The position numbers were made by a program, and so were the translations under genes. This document shows, piece by piece, positions 35,986 to 45,273 of a stretch of DNA of 64,000 bases (the stretch's first letter is position 1; every line of letters starts with the position of its first letter). The DNA is from Bacillus sp. FJAT-45037. GTDB taxonomy: Bacteria; Bacillota; Bacilli; Bacillales; Bacillaceae_D. The notes beneath the pieces were generated by a model. That model searched no databases and was not told the DNA's origin. It was given only the letters and a program-made list of their open reading frames with translations. The stretch is taken from assembly GCF_002797325.1 (NCBI RefSeq), contig NZ_KZ454938.1:2430267-2494266 (forward strand), read 5' to 3'.

Positions 35986-36213
35986 GTGAGTGGTATTCAA
36001 CGTACAGCGCTTGTGTTAGCGATTATTGGCGCAGTTAACTGGGGTCTGATCGGATTCTTCCGTTTTGATCTTGTCGCCGCTATTTTCGGCGGACAAGCAG
36101 CAGGCCTTTCTCGTGTAATTTATGCCCTTGTTGGTCTTGCTGGTCTTTATTGTATTTCAATTCTGTTCAAGCCTGATGAGGAACTTGAGCGCGTGCCAGA
36201 GACAGAACGTTAA
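35986..36213 (+). CDS. yuzA: DUF378 membrane protein (YuzA-like)
   Basis: 75 residues with two membrane helices: A-L-V-L-A-I-I-G-A-V-N-W-G-L-I-G-F-F and V-I-Y-A-L-V-G-L-A-G-L-Y. The N-W-G motif is typical of DUF378. GTG at 35986 has GGAGGTG 6 nt upstream. Function unknown; position matches yuzA. Confidence 0.85.
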   Translation: MSGIQRTALVLAIIGAVNWGLIGFFRFDLVAAIFGGQAAGLSRVIYALVGLAGLYCISILFKPDEELERVPETER

Positions 36214-36225
36214 TAAATAGTGGAT

Positions 36226-36261
36226 GAGCATCTCAAAAACACATTTTGAGATGCTTTTTTG
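36226..36261 (+). terminator. yuzA terminator
   Basis: AGCATCTCAAAA pairs with TTTTGAGATGCT, followed by TTTTT. Confidence 0.85.
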
Positions 36262-36299
36262 ATTCAGATGAGCATTCTAGTATATGTTCATCAGACATA

Positions 36300-36333
36300 A
36301 AAAAAACACCCGATAAAATCGGGTGTTTTTTTT
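36300..36333. terminator. yugI terminator
   Basis: AAAAAACACCCGAT/ATCGGGTGTTTTTT with a 3-nt loop. A/T runs on both flanks permit use on either strand. Confidence 0.88.
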
Positions 36334-36340
36334 ATACGAT

Positions 36341-36775
36341 TTATTTCTTTGCACGCTTGTTAAGATCAGCTTGAATTTCGTTAGATTGCTTTAACCATTC
36401 TTTAAGCTTATCTTCAAGAGTGTTGAAACCTTGTTGTGGCTTTTGTTGGAAGTTTGGCTTACGACCACCGCCGCCTTGGCCTTGTCCACCGCCAGTGTTA
36501 CGAGGCTTAGCTGGACGAGCTGGACGCTCAGGAGCTTCTTGAGTAGCACGGATTGATAGAGAAATTTTTCCTGACGCTTCTTCAACGCTCATGATTTTAA
36601 CTTTCACTTCATCACCAACAGTAAGAACATCATTAATATCCTTAACGAAACCGTGAGCTACCTCCGAAATGTGAACTAACCCTTGCTTGTGCTCATCGAT
36701 TGCAACGAACGCACCAAAAGGTTTGATTCCTGTTATTTTACCTTCAACAATACTGCCTACTTCATAATTTGACAT
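36341..36775 (-). CDS. yugI: S1 RNA-binding domain general stress protein (GSP13/YugI)
   Basis: 144 residues: S1 domain at about 5-75 (G-F-V-K-D-I-N and V-K-I-M-S-V), a disordered Pro/Arg/Gly-rich linker, and a C-terminal G-F-N-T-L-E-D-K-L-K-E-W segment shared with B. subtilis YugI. GSP13 proteins associate with ribosomes. ATG at 36775 chosen because GGAG is 10 nt away and the N-terminus then matches YugI. Confidence 0.92.
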   Translation of the reverse strand: MSNYEVGSIVEGKITGIKPFGAFVAIDEHKQGLVHISEVAHGFVKDINDVLTVGDEVKVKIMSVEEASGKISLSIRATQEAPERPARPAKPRNTGGGQGQGGGGRKPNFQQKPQQGFNTLEDKLKEWLKQSNEIQADLNKRAKK

Positions 36776-36975
36776 GAACATACATCTCCTAACTATTTAT
36801 TAACCTTTTAATTTTAACACATGATTTGACTTTACGCAAAAAAAATTTTTTTAATTCTTTTCACCTTATCATACGTCTAAGTCTGTAGTTTCATCCTAAC
36901 AGGTATTTACCGATCCGTAAATTAACTTATTATTCATGATGTGAAAAAACAAACGGGAAAATGCTACAAAATCCC

Positions 36976-37010
36976 ACAAAAAAAGCCGTCTAATCAACTC
37001 TGACGGCTCA
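36976..37010 (-). terminator. Terminator of the DEAD-box helicase gene
   Basis: Minus strand GAGCCGTC/GACGGCTT with an 11-nt loop and a run of seven Ts. Confidence 0.85.
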
Positions 37011-37023
37011 AATCCAATAAAAA

Positions 37024-38181
37024 TTATTTTCTTTTCACTTTCGGTTGTTCATCCGTTAACATGCCTTGTGTCACAAATCGTTCCTCAAGCTTAATTCCAA
37101 GGTCACGTTTGTATTTTTCAAGCTTGTATTCATCCTTGCGCTCGATCAAGGTCACAACCGTTCCCACTTTCCCCATCCGTCCTGTTCGGCCAGAGCGGTG
37201 AAGATAGCTATCAGGACTCGCCGGAGGGTCTAATTGAATAATATGTGTCACATCATCGACATCTAGCCCACGAGCAGCAAGATCAGTAGCTACAAGAATA
37301 TGGGTATCTCCTTTACGGAAGCCTTGTAACGCCTTCTCACGCTCTTGCTTGGCGCTATCAGAAGATAAAGAAGCAGCCTTTACTTTACGATACAGAAGTT
37401 TATCGGTTGTTTCTGCTAACTTCTCTAACTGATTAACAAACACAATGCCTTTTTTAATGTCTTCTGCATGAATGAGTTTACGAGCCATGTCGACTCGATC
37501 TCTTGATTCTACACGTACAAATAAATGTTCAATGTTCTCCATCACTAGTCCACCTGTTGCTTCTAGCTCAACTGTGAACGGAGCAAATGTTGAAATTTGA
37601 TCGGCAAAATCTTTCGGTAATGTCGCTGAAACAAATAAGAACTGGCGGTCACGACCTGTACGTTTAGCAATTTCAGTAAAGGCATCCCAAGAGGGTTTCT
37701 CACCCATCATGCGATCGGCTTCATCAACTGCTACTACTTTCAACTCATTTAATTTTAATTTTTTCATTTCAATTAGTTCTAGCACACGACCTGGTGTACC
37801 CACTGCTAGTTGTGGTTTTTTCTTCTTCAATCGTTCAAGTTGACGTTTCACATTCGCCCCACCGATGAATGATCCGATTTCAATCGGATTATTTTCCGTA
37901 AGTTTTCTTGCGACTTCAACAATTTGCATAGCTAGCTCTTGAGTAGGAGCTAGAATTAACGCTTGTAAACCTTTTTCATTTTCACTAATTTTTGATAAGA
38001 TCGGCAATAAAAAAGCCAATGTTTTGCCTGTGCCCGTTTGAGAACGAGCAATAATCGATTGTCCTGCTAATGCTTCAGGAATCATTTTTGCTTGAATGTC
38101 TGTTGGTTTTGTAACTCCCATGTCTTCTAACACTTGTTGGTAATGTGACGGAATTCCGTCTATTTGAAACGTCTCTATCAT
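37024..38181 (-). CDS. DEAD-box RNA helicase (YfmL-like)
   Basis: 385 residues covering both RecA domains with little extension: Q motif, S-Q-T-G-T-G-K-T, P-T-Q-E-L-A, T-P-G-R, D-E-A-D, S-A-T, then A-T-D-L-A-A-R-G-L-D and H-R-S-G-R-T-G-R-M. The short basic tail (K-V-K-R-K) and size fit the YfmL ribosome-assembly helicase rather than CshA/B. The start-site region has only a moderate GAAAGAGG site. Confidence 0.88.
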   Translation of the reverse strand: MIETFQIDGIPSHYQQVLEDMGVTKPTDIQAKMIPEALAGQSIIARSQTGTGKTLAFLLPILSKISENEKGLQALILAPTQELAMQIVEVARKLTENNPIEIGSFIGGANVKRQLERLKKKKPQLAVGTPGRVLELIEMKKLKLNELKVVAVDEADRMMGEKPSWDAFTEIAKRTGRDRQFLFVSATLPKDFADQISTFAPFTVELEATGGLVMENIEHLFVRVESRDRVDMARKLIHAEDIKKGIVFVNQLEKLAETTDKLLYRKVKAASLSSDSAKQEREKALQGFRKGDTHILVATDLAARGLDVDDVTHIIQLDPPASPDSYLHRSGRTGRMGKVGTVVTLIERKDEYKLEKYKRDLGIKLEERFVTQGMLTDEQPKVKRK

Positions 38182-38202
38182 GGATAAGCCTCTTTCTTTT
38201 CC

Positions 38203-38985
38203 TTATTGTTCCGTTCGTTTTAATTCTGCCACGGACTGATCGGTCATTTTATTTAATTGATTCAGAAACTCTTGTTGAAACGAACCAATGCCTTCTTCAT
38301 TTGTTCTTGCAAACGCTCGCTCACTTGCAATCCCGTAGTAAGCAACTGCATCCACACATGCCTCTAGTATATCATGACGAGCAACCGCTATAAACGATGC
38401 CACCACAGCACCGAGTAAACAACCTGTTCCAACGACTTTCGTTAGCCAAGGGTGTCCATTGTAAATCGTGTGTACATGCGTCCCATCTGTAATTACATCG
38501 ACTTCCCCTGTGACAACAGCGATACATGAAAATTGTTTGGCTGCCGTTTTTGCAAGTTCAATCGTGTCTCCCTCCATCGCCCCATCAACACCTTTGACAG
38601 AAGCATCCATTCCACATAGCGAGGCTATCTCACCGGCATTTCCTCGTAAAACCGCAACATCGACTTCTCTTAAAATTTTCAAGCTAGCCTCTGTTCGAAA
38701 AGCAGTAGCCCCCGCACCGACAGGGTCTAAAACGACAGGCACTTGATTTTTCATTGCTGCTTGTCCAGCGATCATCATTGCTTCTACTTCTTCGGTTGAT
38801 AACGTCCCGATGTTTAATAAAAGTGCTCCTGCGATACTAGCGAGGTCAGCTACTTCTTCTTTTGCATAAGCCATGACTGGTGAAGCACCTAAAGCAAGAA
38901 GACCATTTGCCGTAAAATTCGTCACAACGACGTTGGTCATACAATGAATCAGTGGATTCTCTTCTCTAATTCGTTTAAGAGACAT
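38203..38985 (-). CDS. thiM: Hydroxyethylthiazole kinase
   Basis: 260 residues; salvages the thiazole half of thiamine. N-P-L-I-H-C-M-T-N-V-V opening, D-P-V-G-A-G-A-T phosphate motif and V-G-T-G-C-L-L-G-A-V with the catalytic Cys. ATG at 38985 has GGGAG 6 nt upstream. It stands without thiE or thiD, and no TPP riboswitch motif is seen upstream. Confidence 0.93.
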   Translation of the reverse strand: MSLKRIREENPLIHCMTNVVVTNFTANGLLALGASPVMAYAKEEVADLASIAGALLLNIGTLSTEEVEAMMIAGQAAMKNQVPVVLDPVGAGATAFRTEASLKILREVDVAVLRGNAGEIASLCGMDASVKGVDGAMEGDTIELAKTAAKQFSCIAVVTGEVDVITDGTHVHTIYNGHPWLTKVVGTGCLLGAVVASFIAVARHDILEACVDAVAYYGIASERAFARTNEEGIGSFQQEFLNQLNKMTDQSVAELKRTEQ

Positions 38986-39153
38986 ATTCATCTCCCTTTC
39001 CATCTATATTTTTACACAAATCCTTAGTAAGTTCTTGATGAAATCTTACCGTTTTTCCGTTCTCAATACAAATAAACAATTTTTTTATGAATCAATGTTT
39101 AAAAAAATTAAAAGCGTGCATAATGGGTATTACAATCGTATTTCCCCCATAAT

Positions 39154-39190
39154 TGAGGCTAGAGCGGCCATGCTCTTGCCTCATTTTTTT
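39154..39190 (+). terminator. Plus-strand terminator without an assigned gene
   Basis: TGAGGC-T-AGAGC pairs with GCTCT-T-GCCTCA and is followed by seven Ts on the plus strand. Both neighbouring genes are on the minus strand, so it ends either an unseen plus-strand RNA or read-through. Confidence 0.7.
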
Positions 39191-39199
39191 GATTACATA

Positions 39200-39234
39200 A
39201 AAAAACACACGCACTCCACTAAGTGAAATGCGCA
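39200..39234 (-). terminator. alaT terminator
   Basis: Minus strand CGCATTTCACT pairs (with G-T pairs) with TGGAGTGCG, followed by TGTGTTTTTTT. Confidence 0.72.
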
Positions 39235-39238
39235 TCGT

Positions 39239-40411
39239 TTAAAATCGCTTTAGAAATCTTCCAATTCTCTCAACCGATTGCTCAAGATTCTCCATCGACG
39301 TCGCATAAGAACAGCGAATATGTCCCTCTCCACCTTCACCAAACACTCCGCCCGGCACAACCGCTACACGTTCTGCTAACAGTAATTTTTCAGCAAATTG
39401 TTCCGAGCTTAGTCCTGTTTTTTTGATAGATGGAAATGCATAAAATGCCCCTCCAGGCGTATGACACTCTAGTCCGATCTCTGTCAGGGATTTCACAAAA
39501 TAATTTCGCCTCTGCTTGTACGACTGTTTCATCGTAGCCACCTCGTCCATCCCGGTCTTTAATGCTTCTAGCGCACCATATTGAGCCATCGTCGGTGCAC
39601 ACATTAAACTATATTGATGGATCTTTAGCATGGCCGATAGTAAGTCAGGTGGTGCACAGACAAAGCCTAAACGCCAGCCCGTCATTGCGAACGCTTTTGA
39701 AAAACCAGAAATAATAATTGTTCGCTCTCTCATCCCTTTTAGATGAGAGAAACAAACATGTTCCTCATCATACGTTAACTCCGCGTAAATTTCATCAGAG
39801 AAGACGAGAAGATCATGACGTTCAACTAGGTCAGCAAGCTCTTGCAGTTCCTCTTTGTTCATTGTAGAGCCTGTAGGATTATTAGGGAAACAGAGCATGA
39901 TCGCTTTTGTTCGATCAGTAATTGCCGACTCAATGTGCTTGGCTTGTGCTTTAAAGTCTGTCTCAAGCTGGGTGCCAACAGCAACAGGGACACCACCAGC
40001 CATCGATACGAGTGGGGCATAGGAAACGAAGCTTGGCTCAACGACAATCACTTCGTCCCCTTCATCAAGAACAGCACGCATGCCAACATCAATTGCTTCA
40101 CTCGCTCCGACAGTAACCAAAATCTCCGTTTCAGGATCATAGCTCACTTGAAATCGTGTCTGCATATAATCGGAAATCGCCTCGCGTAATTCAATGATTC
40201 CCGCATTCGCTGAATATGCTGTAAATCCTCGTTCCATTGAAGAAATGCTTGCTTCACGAATATTCCATGGCGTCACAAAATCCGGTTCGCCAACCCCCAA
40301 TGAGATGATGTTATCCATGCTCGATGCAAGGTCAAAAAAACGACGAATCCCGGATGGTTTAATCGATTGGACACGTTTAGACAAACGTTTGTTTAATTGA
40401 GTTGTGCTCAT
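39239..40411 (-). CDS. alaT: Alanine aminotransferase AlaT (class I PLP aminotransferase)
   Basis: 390 residues; fold-type I aminotransferase with N-N-P-T-G, D-E-I-Y and the PLP lysine in S-G-F-S-K-A-F-A-M-T-G-W-R. Encoded after alaR with ATG/TGA overlap, as in B. subtilis alaR-alaT, where the pair is induced by alanine. Makes alanine from pyruvate or the reverse; specificity is inferred from this linkage. Confidence 0.9.
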   Translation of the reverse strand: MSTTQLNKRLSKRVQSIKPSGIRRFFDLASSMDNIISLGVGEPDFVTPWNIREASISSMERGFTAYSANAGIIELREAISDYMQTRFQVSYDPETEILVTVGASEAIDVGMRAVLDEGDEVIVVEPSFVSYAPLVSMAGGVPVAVGTQLETDFKAQAKHIESAITDRTKAIMLCFPNNPTGSTMNKEELQELADLVERHDLLVFSDEIYAELTYDEEHVCFSHLKGMRERTIIISGFSKAFAMTGWRLGFVCAPPDLLSAMLKIHQYSLMCAPTMAQYGALEALKTGMDEVATMKQSYKQRRNYFVKSLTEIGLECHTPGGAFYAFPSIKKTGLSSEQFAEKLLLAERVAVVPGGVFGEGGEGHIRCSYATSMENLEQSVERIGRFLKRF

Positions 40412-40902
40412 GGAGCCACCACAATTCGGCGATCTTGCTCTCCTTCACCAAATACCACACCATCATGCTTGTATTTTTTTAGCTGAAAATGGGTTGTTGT
40501 CGATAACACCGACTCAACCGTGGAAAGTTTTTCAGAGACAAAACGTGCAATTTCAGACATTGTTTTTCCTTCGATCACAACAGAAAGATCATAAGCACCA
40601 CTCATTAAGTACAAAGCTTTTACTTCTTTAAATCGATAGATGCGCTCTGCAACTTGATCAAATCCTACACCTCTTTGCGGTGTCACTTTCACATCAATCA
40701 TAGCTGTAACCATTTCATTTTGTTCAACCTTACTCCAGTCAATCACTGCCGAGTAGCTTAGAATAATATGTTTGTCCTCTAGCATTTTCAGTAATCCCTT
40801 TACTTCTTCTTCCGTAGCATCTATCATTTTTGCTAAGGTTGGAATAGATTCTCGTCCGTTCTCCTCAATAATATGTAAAAGTTCAATTGCTCTTTGGATC
40901 AT
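40408..40902 (-). CDS. alaR: Lrp/AsnC-type regulator AlaR
   Basis: 164 residues: N-terminal helix-turn-helix (about 2-60) and a C-terminal RAM/AsnC ligand domain with Y-L-M-S-G-A-Y-D-L. B. subtilis AlaR activates the alaRT operon. ATG at 40902 has AGAGGAG 8 nt upstream, which gives the family's usual length. Confidence 0.9.
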   Translation of the reverse strand: MIQRAIELLHIIEENGRESIPTLAKMIDATEEEVKGLLKMLEDKHIILSYSAVIDWSKVEQNEMVTAMIDVKVTPQRGVGFDQVAERIYRFKEVKALYLMSGAYDLSVVIEGKTMSEIARFVSEKLSTVESVLSTTTHFQLKKYKHDGVVFGEGEQDRRIVVAP

Positions 40903-41029
40903 CTGAGTATCTCCTCTCGCTGTTACATGCATGGTTTCGATTAATTTTGTTTATCATAACATATCAGCGAATAGAGAAAATCATTTTCACATAAAATTCT
41001 GAATTAAAAGTTTTGAAGGAGTGAGTTAT

Positions 41030-41602
41030 ATGCAATTATCGAATTCGTCGAATAACAATACCGCGTTACTTATTATTGATATGATTAGTGATTTTGAGTT
41101 TGAAGATTCCGAACTTCTCATCGAACATGCCCTGCCTGCAGCCAAAAAAATAGCCGCTTTAAAAGAACGTGCTGCCTCTGCAAACATCCCTGTCATTTAT
41201 GTGAATGATAATTATGGTAAGTGGCAATCTGATTTTCCACACCTTGTCAACCATTGCCTCGAAAATGATGTGAAAGGCAAGAAAATCGTGGAATTATTAA
41301 GGCCTGATTACAAAAGAGATTATTTCGTATTGAAGCCAAAATTCTCTGGCTTTTTCGCTACCCCATTAAATCTGTTACTTGAGCACCTTGATGTGGATAC
41401 ATTAATAATCACGGGCGCTGCTGGCAATATGTGTGTGCAATTCACAGCCAATGATGCGTATATGCGCGACTACCATATCTATGTTCCAAGCGATTGTTGT
41501 GCATCCAACACCTTAAAAGCCAATCAAGAGGCACTACACTTAATGGAACAAGTGACAAAGGTCAACACTACCCCATCTGATGACTTGACACTGCCTTTAT
41601 AA
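41030..41602 (+). CDS. Isochorismatase-family cysteine hydrolase
   Basis: 190 residues with the triad Asp17 (L-L-I-I-D), Lys104 (K-P-K-F-S) and Cys135 (G-N-M-C-V) of the cysteine hydrolase superfamily, which includes nicotinamidases and isochorismatases. The substrate is not predictable. ATG at 41030 has AAGGAG 8 nt upstream. Ends at repeat R3, tail to tail with bluB. Confidence 0.87.
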   Translation: MQLSNSSNNNTALLIIDMISDFEFEDSELLIEHALPAAKKIAALKERAASANIPVIYVNDNYGKWQSDFPHLVNHCLENDVKGKKIVELLRPDYKRDYFVLKPKFSGFFATPLNLLLEHLDVDTLIITGAAGNMCVQFTANDAYMRDYHIYVPSDCCASNTLKANQEALHLMEQVTKVNTTPSDDLTLPL

Positions 41603-41620
41603 CAAGCCCGTGCATATGAA

Positions 41621-41753
41621 AAAGAGGCATGGACAAAAGCATTTTAAAACCTAGAAGTCCGAATGTGAAGGCAAGTAGACGTATATAAATCGCTCCGGAA
41701 ATACACTACATGTTCGCCTTCTTAGTTTTTACCTAATTTTGTCCTAACCTCTT
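41621..41753. repeat. Dispersed palindromic repeat, copy R3
   Basis: AAAGAGGCATGGACAAAAGC and ...ATTTTGTCCTAACCTCTT form the outer stem; centre CGCTCCGGAAATACACTAC on the plus strand. The shortest and most diverged copy, between the convergent hydrolase and bluB genes. Confidence 0.75.
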
Positions 41754-41767
41754 CACATTATCTTTTC

Positions 41768-42415
41768 TTACCGTTCTCCCCACTTTTCCTTGAAGATCAA
41801 TTCCTCAAGCTCGCGACGCTTTTCCCAACCTGATGATTGTAGAATTGGTTGTTTTGGATAGTTTTCTGTGTACCCGATGGAAAGAAGGGCAAGCGGTTCG
41901 ACATGTGGCGGGATATTTAGGATATCTCGAACATCATTTTTCTTGTAAAAGCTCACCCAGCCTAATGCTAACCCTTCTGCCGTCGCTGCGAGCCACATAT
42001 TCTGTATCGCGCAAGCCGTTGAAAGCATATCTGTTTCAGGAATAGAGTTTCTTCCTAACACATGGGATCCACCACGAGTCGGATCACACGTCACACAAAT
42101 CGTGACTGGTGCCTGTTTTAACCCTTCAATCTTAAGAGATAAGAATGTCTGATGACGCTCGTCCTTATTCTCATAATGGATCGCTAATGCTCGCTTCTCC
42201 TTATCAGCCGCCCAAGCTAACTTTTCTTTCACTTCATCACTTTTGACAACGACAAAATTCCATGGTTGCATGAAGCCAACAGAAGGACCTTGATGCCCTG
42301 CTTCAATAATTCTCTCTATTTTCTCGTCCTCTACTGGGGTAGTTAAAAATGTACGTACATCCCGTCTCGTCGCAATTACCTTATAAATCGCATCTTGTTC
42401 TTGTTTATTAAACAT
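41768..42415 (-). CDS. bluB: 5,6-dimethylbenzimidazole synthase BluB
   Basis: 215 residues, flavin nitroreductase fold. BluB destroys FMNH2 to form dimethylbenzimidazole, the lower ligand of vitamin B12. The G-P-S-V-G-F-M-Q-P-W-N-F motif that separates BluB from ordinary nitroreductases is present. ATG at 42415 follows GGGGAGG. No other cobalamin synthesis gene is in the window, though a BtuF-like protein is encoded at 58115. Confidence 0.85.
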   Translation of the reverse strand: MFNKQEQDAIYKVIATRRDVRTFLTTPVEDEKIERIIEAGHQGPSVGFMQPWNFVVVKSDEVKEKLAWAADKEKRALAIHYENKDERHQTFLSLKIEGLKQAPVTICVTCDPTRGGSHVLGRNSIPETDMLSTACAIQNMWLAATAEGLALGWVSFYKKNDVRDILNIPPHVEPLALLSIGYTENYPKQPILQSSGWEKRRELEELIFKEKWGER

Positions 42416-42484
42416 ACTATTTCCTCCCCATCTAATCATTTCTTTTATTTTATGTACATATTTTCGATTAAGCTAGCCTTTCAG

Positions 42485-42516
42485 AGAAAAAACTCCCACT
42501 TTAATTAGTGAGAGTT
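42485..42516 (-). terminator. malL terminator
   Basis: AACTC-T-CACT/AGTG-G-GAGTT with a 6-nt loop, then TTTTTC on the minus strand. Confidence 0.82.
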
Positions 42517-44190
42517 CTTATCAATTTTATATACTACAGCTTCATACGGTTTTAGTGTAACAATATCCTCTGTAGGTACTGTCGCCTCATAGTTACTAAT
42601 TAAAACCTCTACCGGCTTCGATGACGTACCTAATTCAAAGCTTGCTTCTTCTGCATAAAAATTACATACGACCAACAATGCTTCTTCATTTAATTCACGT
42701 TCGTAAGCAAAAATAGACGGGTGATCAAATGCAACCAGTTCATATGTTCCATAAACGATCACTTCATGAGCTTTCCTAAGTTCAATTAATTTTTTGTAAT
42801 AATAGAAAATAGAATTCTCATCTTGAAGAGCTGCTTTTACATTGATTCGTTCGTAATTAGTATTGACCTTAATCCACGGTGTACCTGTTGTAAAGCCTGC
42901 TTGGTCACTCGAATCCCACTGCATAGGAGTTCTTGCATTATCTCTACTTTTTGCATAGATAGCTGGCATGATCTCATGTTTACTCGCTCCATAACTATCT
43001 ATCATTTCGTTGTAATAATTAAGCGTTTCAATATCTCTATACTCTGAGATGTCTTCAAACTGAATATTAGTCATCCCAATTTCTTCCCCTTGATAAATGT
43101 ACGGAGTCCCCTTCATCATATGGAGAAGTGTAGCAAGCATTGTTGCTGATTCACGATGGTATAGCTTATCATCCCCAAACCTCGAGACAATACGTGGTTG
43201 GTCATGATTGCACCAATACAAACTGTTCCACCCATCATTAGCCAATTCGTTTTGCCATTTTGATAAATTCTCCTTTAGCTCTAGGAGTTCCAATGGCTTT
43301 ATTTCCCACTTGCTTTTTCCTTTATACTTATCAAGCCCCATATGTTCAAATTGAAACACCATATTCAACTCTTGTCGTTGATCAGCTGTGTAACGAATCG
43401 CTTCACTTGGTGTCACCTTTGGACACTCACCAACTGTCAGAATGTCATACTTTGAAAGGACTTCTTCATTCATCTCACGCAAGTAATCATGAACACCCGG
43501 TAGATTAAACTGGTACGAGTCTGCCTCTTGGTCTCCCGTTAGAAACTCGTCGTAGGTCGGTAGGATTTCTTTTTTCGATATCATATTAATAACATCCATT
43601 CGGAATCCATCGACCCCTTTATCTAACCAAAATCGCATCATCTCATATACATCTTGACGAACCTTTTCGTTTTCCCAATTGAGGTCGGGTTGTTTCTCTG
43701 AGAACATATGTAAGAAGTACTCACCCGTTGTGTCATCATATTTCCATGCTGAGCCACCAAAAGAAGCGATCCAGTCTGTCGGAGGTTCTGATTTGTTCCC
43801 AGGTCTCCATATATAATAGTCACGGTACGCATTGTCTTTTGATTGTTTTGATTCGATAAACCATTGATGCTCATCAGAAGTGTGGTTTACAACTAGGTCC
43901 ATCACAAGCTTAATTCCACGCTTATGCATTTCCTCCAAGAGCTGATCCCAGTCGTCCATCGTACCGAAATCATCCATAATCTTTACGTAATCACTTATAT
44001 CGTAGCCATTATCATCATTAGGTGATTGATACACTGGTGACAACCAGACAACATCAGCTCCTAGCTCCCTCAAGTAATCTAACTTTTCAATGATTCCTTG
44101 GATATCACCGATTCCATCTCCGTTGCTGTCTTTGAAACTTTTCGGATAAACTTGATACACAATACTTTCTTTCCACCACGTTTTATTCAA
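42505..44190 (-). CDS. malL: Oligo-1,6-glucosidase / alpha-glucosidase MalL
   Basis: A 561-residue GH13 enzyme, the same length as B. subtilis MalL. Asp199 nucleophile in G-F-R-M-D-V, Glu255 in V-G-E-C, Asp330 in N-H-D-Q. Valine after the nucleophile (Val200) indicates alpha-1,6 preference, so isomaltose-type oligosaccharides. Cytosolic. Start is TTG with AAAGGTGG about 7 nt upstream. It complements the debranching activity of amyX. No sugar transporter is adjacent. Confidence 0.95.
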   Translation of the reverse strand: MNKTWWKESIVYQVYPKSFKDSNGDGIGDIQGIIEKLDYLRELGADVVWLSPVYQSPNDDNGYDISDYVKIMDDFGTMDDWDQLLEEMHKRGIKLVMDLVVNHTSDEHQWFIESKQSKDNAYRDYYIWRPGNKSEPPTDWIASFGGSAWKYDDTTGEYFLHMFSEKQPDLNWENEKVRQDVYEMMRFWLDKGVDGFRMDVINMISKKEILPTYDEFLTGDQEADSYQFNLPGVHDYLREMNEEVLSKYDILTVGECPKVTPSEAIRYTADQRQELNMVFQFEHMGLDKYKGKSKWEIKPLELLELKENLSKWQNELANDGWNSLYWCNHDQPRIVSRFGDDKLYHRESATMLATLLHMMKGTPYIYQGEEIGMTNIQFEDISEYRDIETLNYYNEMIDSYGASKHEIMPAIYAKSRDNARTPMQWDSSDQAGFTTGTPWIKVNTNYERINVKAALQDENSIFYYYKKLIELRKAHEVIVYGTYELVAFDHPSIFAYERELNEEALLVVCNFYAEEASFELGTSSKPVEVLISNYEATVPTEDIVTLKPYEAVVYKIDKNSH

Positions 44191-44316
44191 AGCGGTACCA
44201 CCTTTCCATCGTTCGTTCCAAACTTGTGATCACATTCTAACATGACTCTTAGTTTATCTAAGTTTCCACCCAGTTTCAATCTAGCTAAAATTCTCGAAAG
44301 ATGTCCTATGAATCGG

Positions 44317-44502
44317 TTAAAAGTAGACAATCGCAACGACAAGTATGATGGTGATAATCGGAATGAGCACAAGGTACATCCATAATTGGTTATTAATACT
44401 TTTTGTCGTGTTGTAGTTTGTATTGTCTACACTACCGATATAAAGCGTAACAACGAGTGCAATCAAACAAATCACAAACACGATTCCTATTAATATATAC
44501 AT
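44317..44502 (-). CDS. Small two-helix membrane protein, 61 residues
   Basis: Hydrophobic segments at about 2-22 and 42-60 with an Asn/Thr-rich loop between. AAGGAG 6 nt before the ATG supports translation. No family recognised. It lies upstream of malL; cotranscription is possible. Confidence 0.6.
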   Translation of the reverse strand: MYILIGIVFVICLIALVVTLYIGSVDNTNYNTTKSINNQLWMYLVLIPIITIILVVAIVYF

Positions 44503-44600
44503 ATTTGCTCCTTACATCCTTTTTAGGTGAGACCAACGATTGTATTTATACTTGTAAACAGCCTTTATCCTAACTTGTTTAACCACCAATGTAAACAAGA

Positions 44601-44745
44601 AAGAGGCTGAGACGAGAGTGTTTAAACTTATGGAATTCCGAACATGTGGTTGCGGCTAATGTAAACCGCTCCTGACATATACTTCGCTAAATTAGCGCTT
44701 CGTTCGTATCCTTAGTTAAACACTTTAGTTATGTCTCAGCCTCTT
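44601..44745. repeat. Dispersed palindromic repeat, copy R4
   Basis: AAGAGGCTGAGACGAGAGTG and ...TTATGTCTCAGCCTCTT outer stem, inner GTGTTTAA/TTAAACAC; centre CCGCTCCTGACATATACTTC on the plus strand. Downstream of luxS, whose terminator it may be. Confidence 0.87.
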
Positions 44746-44799
44746 GAATCATATTGAACAAGAAAGTTTACTCTTAGAAAATGGATGGACAATGCTTCC

Positions 44800-45273
44800 C
44801 TATGCAAAGACTTCTTTTAATGTCGCTTTATCATGGGATAACCAATACTCCATTAGCTTTTTGGAATTTCGCAAATCATGAAGTTTTGCTTGACCACACT
44901 GCTTCTCGGTAGCTGCTGGAACTTCTTCTAGTTCAAGCGAGTAACGCATCGTCTTCTCAAGAATATCAATGATCTCTTCTACAGAAATTGCTCCGCTCAT
45001 GATTAGATAAAATCCTGTTTGACACCCCATAGGTGATAGATCGATCACTTCAAAATGATCGTACTCTTCAGCGAAGCGACGCAAATTGAGTGCGAGTAAA
45101 TGTTCCATCGTGTGAATGACATTCGGTCTCATCGCTTGCTTGTTCGGCTGATAAAAACGAATGTCAAACTTATTCACTTCGCCATCTGTCCCTACATCCT
45201 GTTTTCCACAATGACGTACAAAAGGGGCTTTTACAATCGTATGATCTAACTCAAAACTTTCGACCGTTGGCAA
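44800..45273 (-). CDS. luxS: S-ribosylhomocysteine lyase LuxS
   Basis: 157 residues, the exact size of B. subtilis LuxS. Cleaves S-ribosylhomocysteine to homocysteine and the AI-2 precursor, recycling SAM by-products. Metal ligands His54 and His58 (H-T-M-E-H) and Cys126, with catalytic Glu57 and Cys84. The TTG start at 45273 (AAGGAG 8 nt upstream) gives [11 protein letters not shown], matching known LuxS N-termini. Confidence 0.97.
   Translation of the reverse strand: MPTVESFELDHTIVKAPFVRHCGKQDVGTDGEVNKFDIRFYQPNKQAMRPNVIHTMEHLLALNLRRFAEEYDHFEVIDLSPMGCQTGFYLIMSGAISVEEIIDILEKTMRYSLELEEVPAATEKQCGQAKLHDLRNSKKLMEYWLSHDKATLKEVFA

Noticed and set aside
38986-39150. TPP riboswitch expected before thiM
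   Set aside because: None of the conserved THI-box segments is found on the minus strand.
39035-39226. 63-residue plus-strand ORF between thiM and alaT
   Set aside because: Low-complexity AT-rich start, no binding site, and a terminator stem lies inside the frame.
44187-44372. 61-residue minus-strand ORF before malL
   Set aside because: Runs into the malL start without a binding site and overlaps the better-supported small membrane protein gene.
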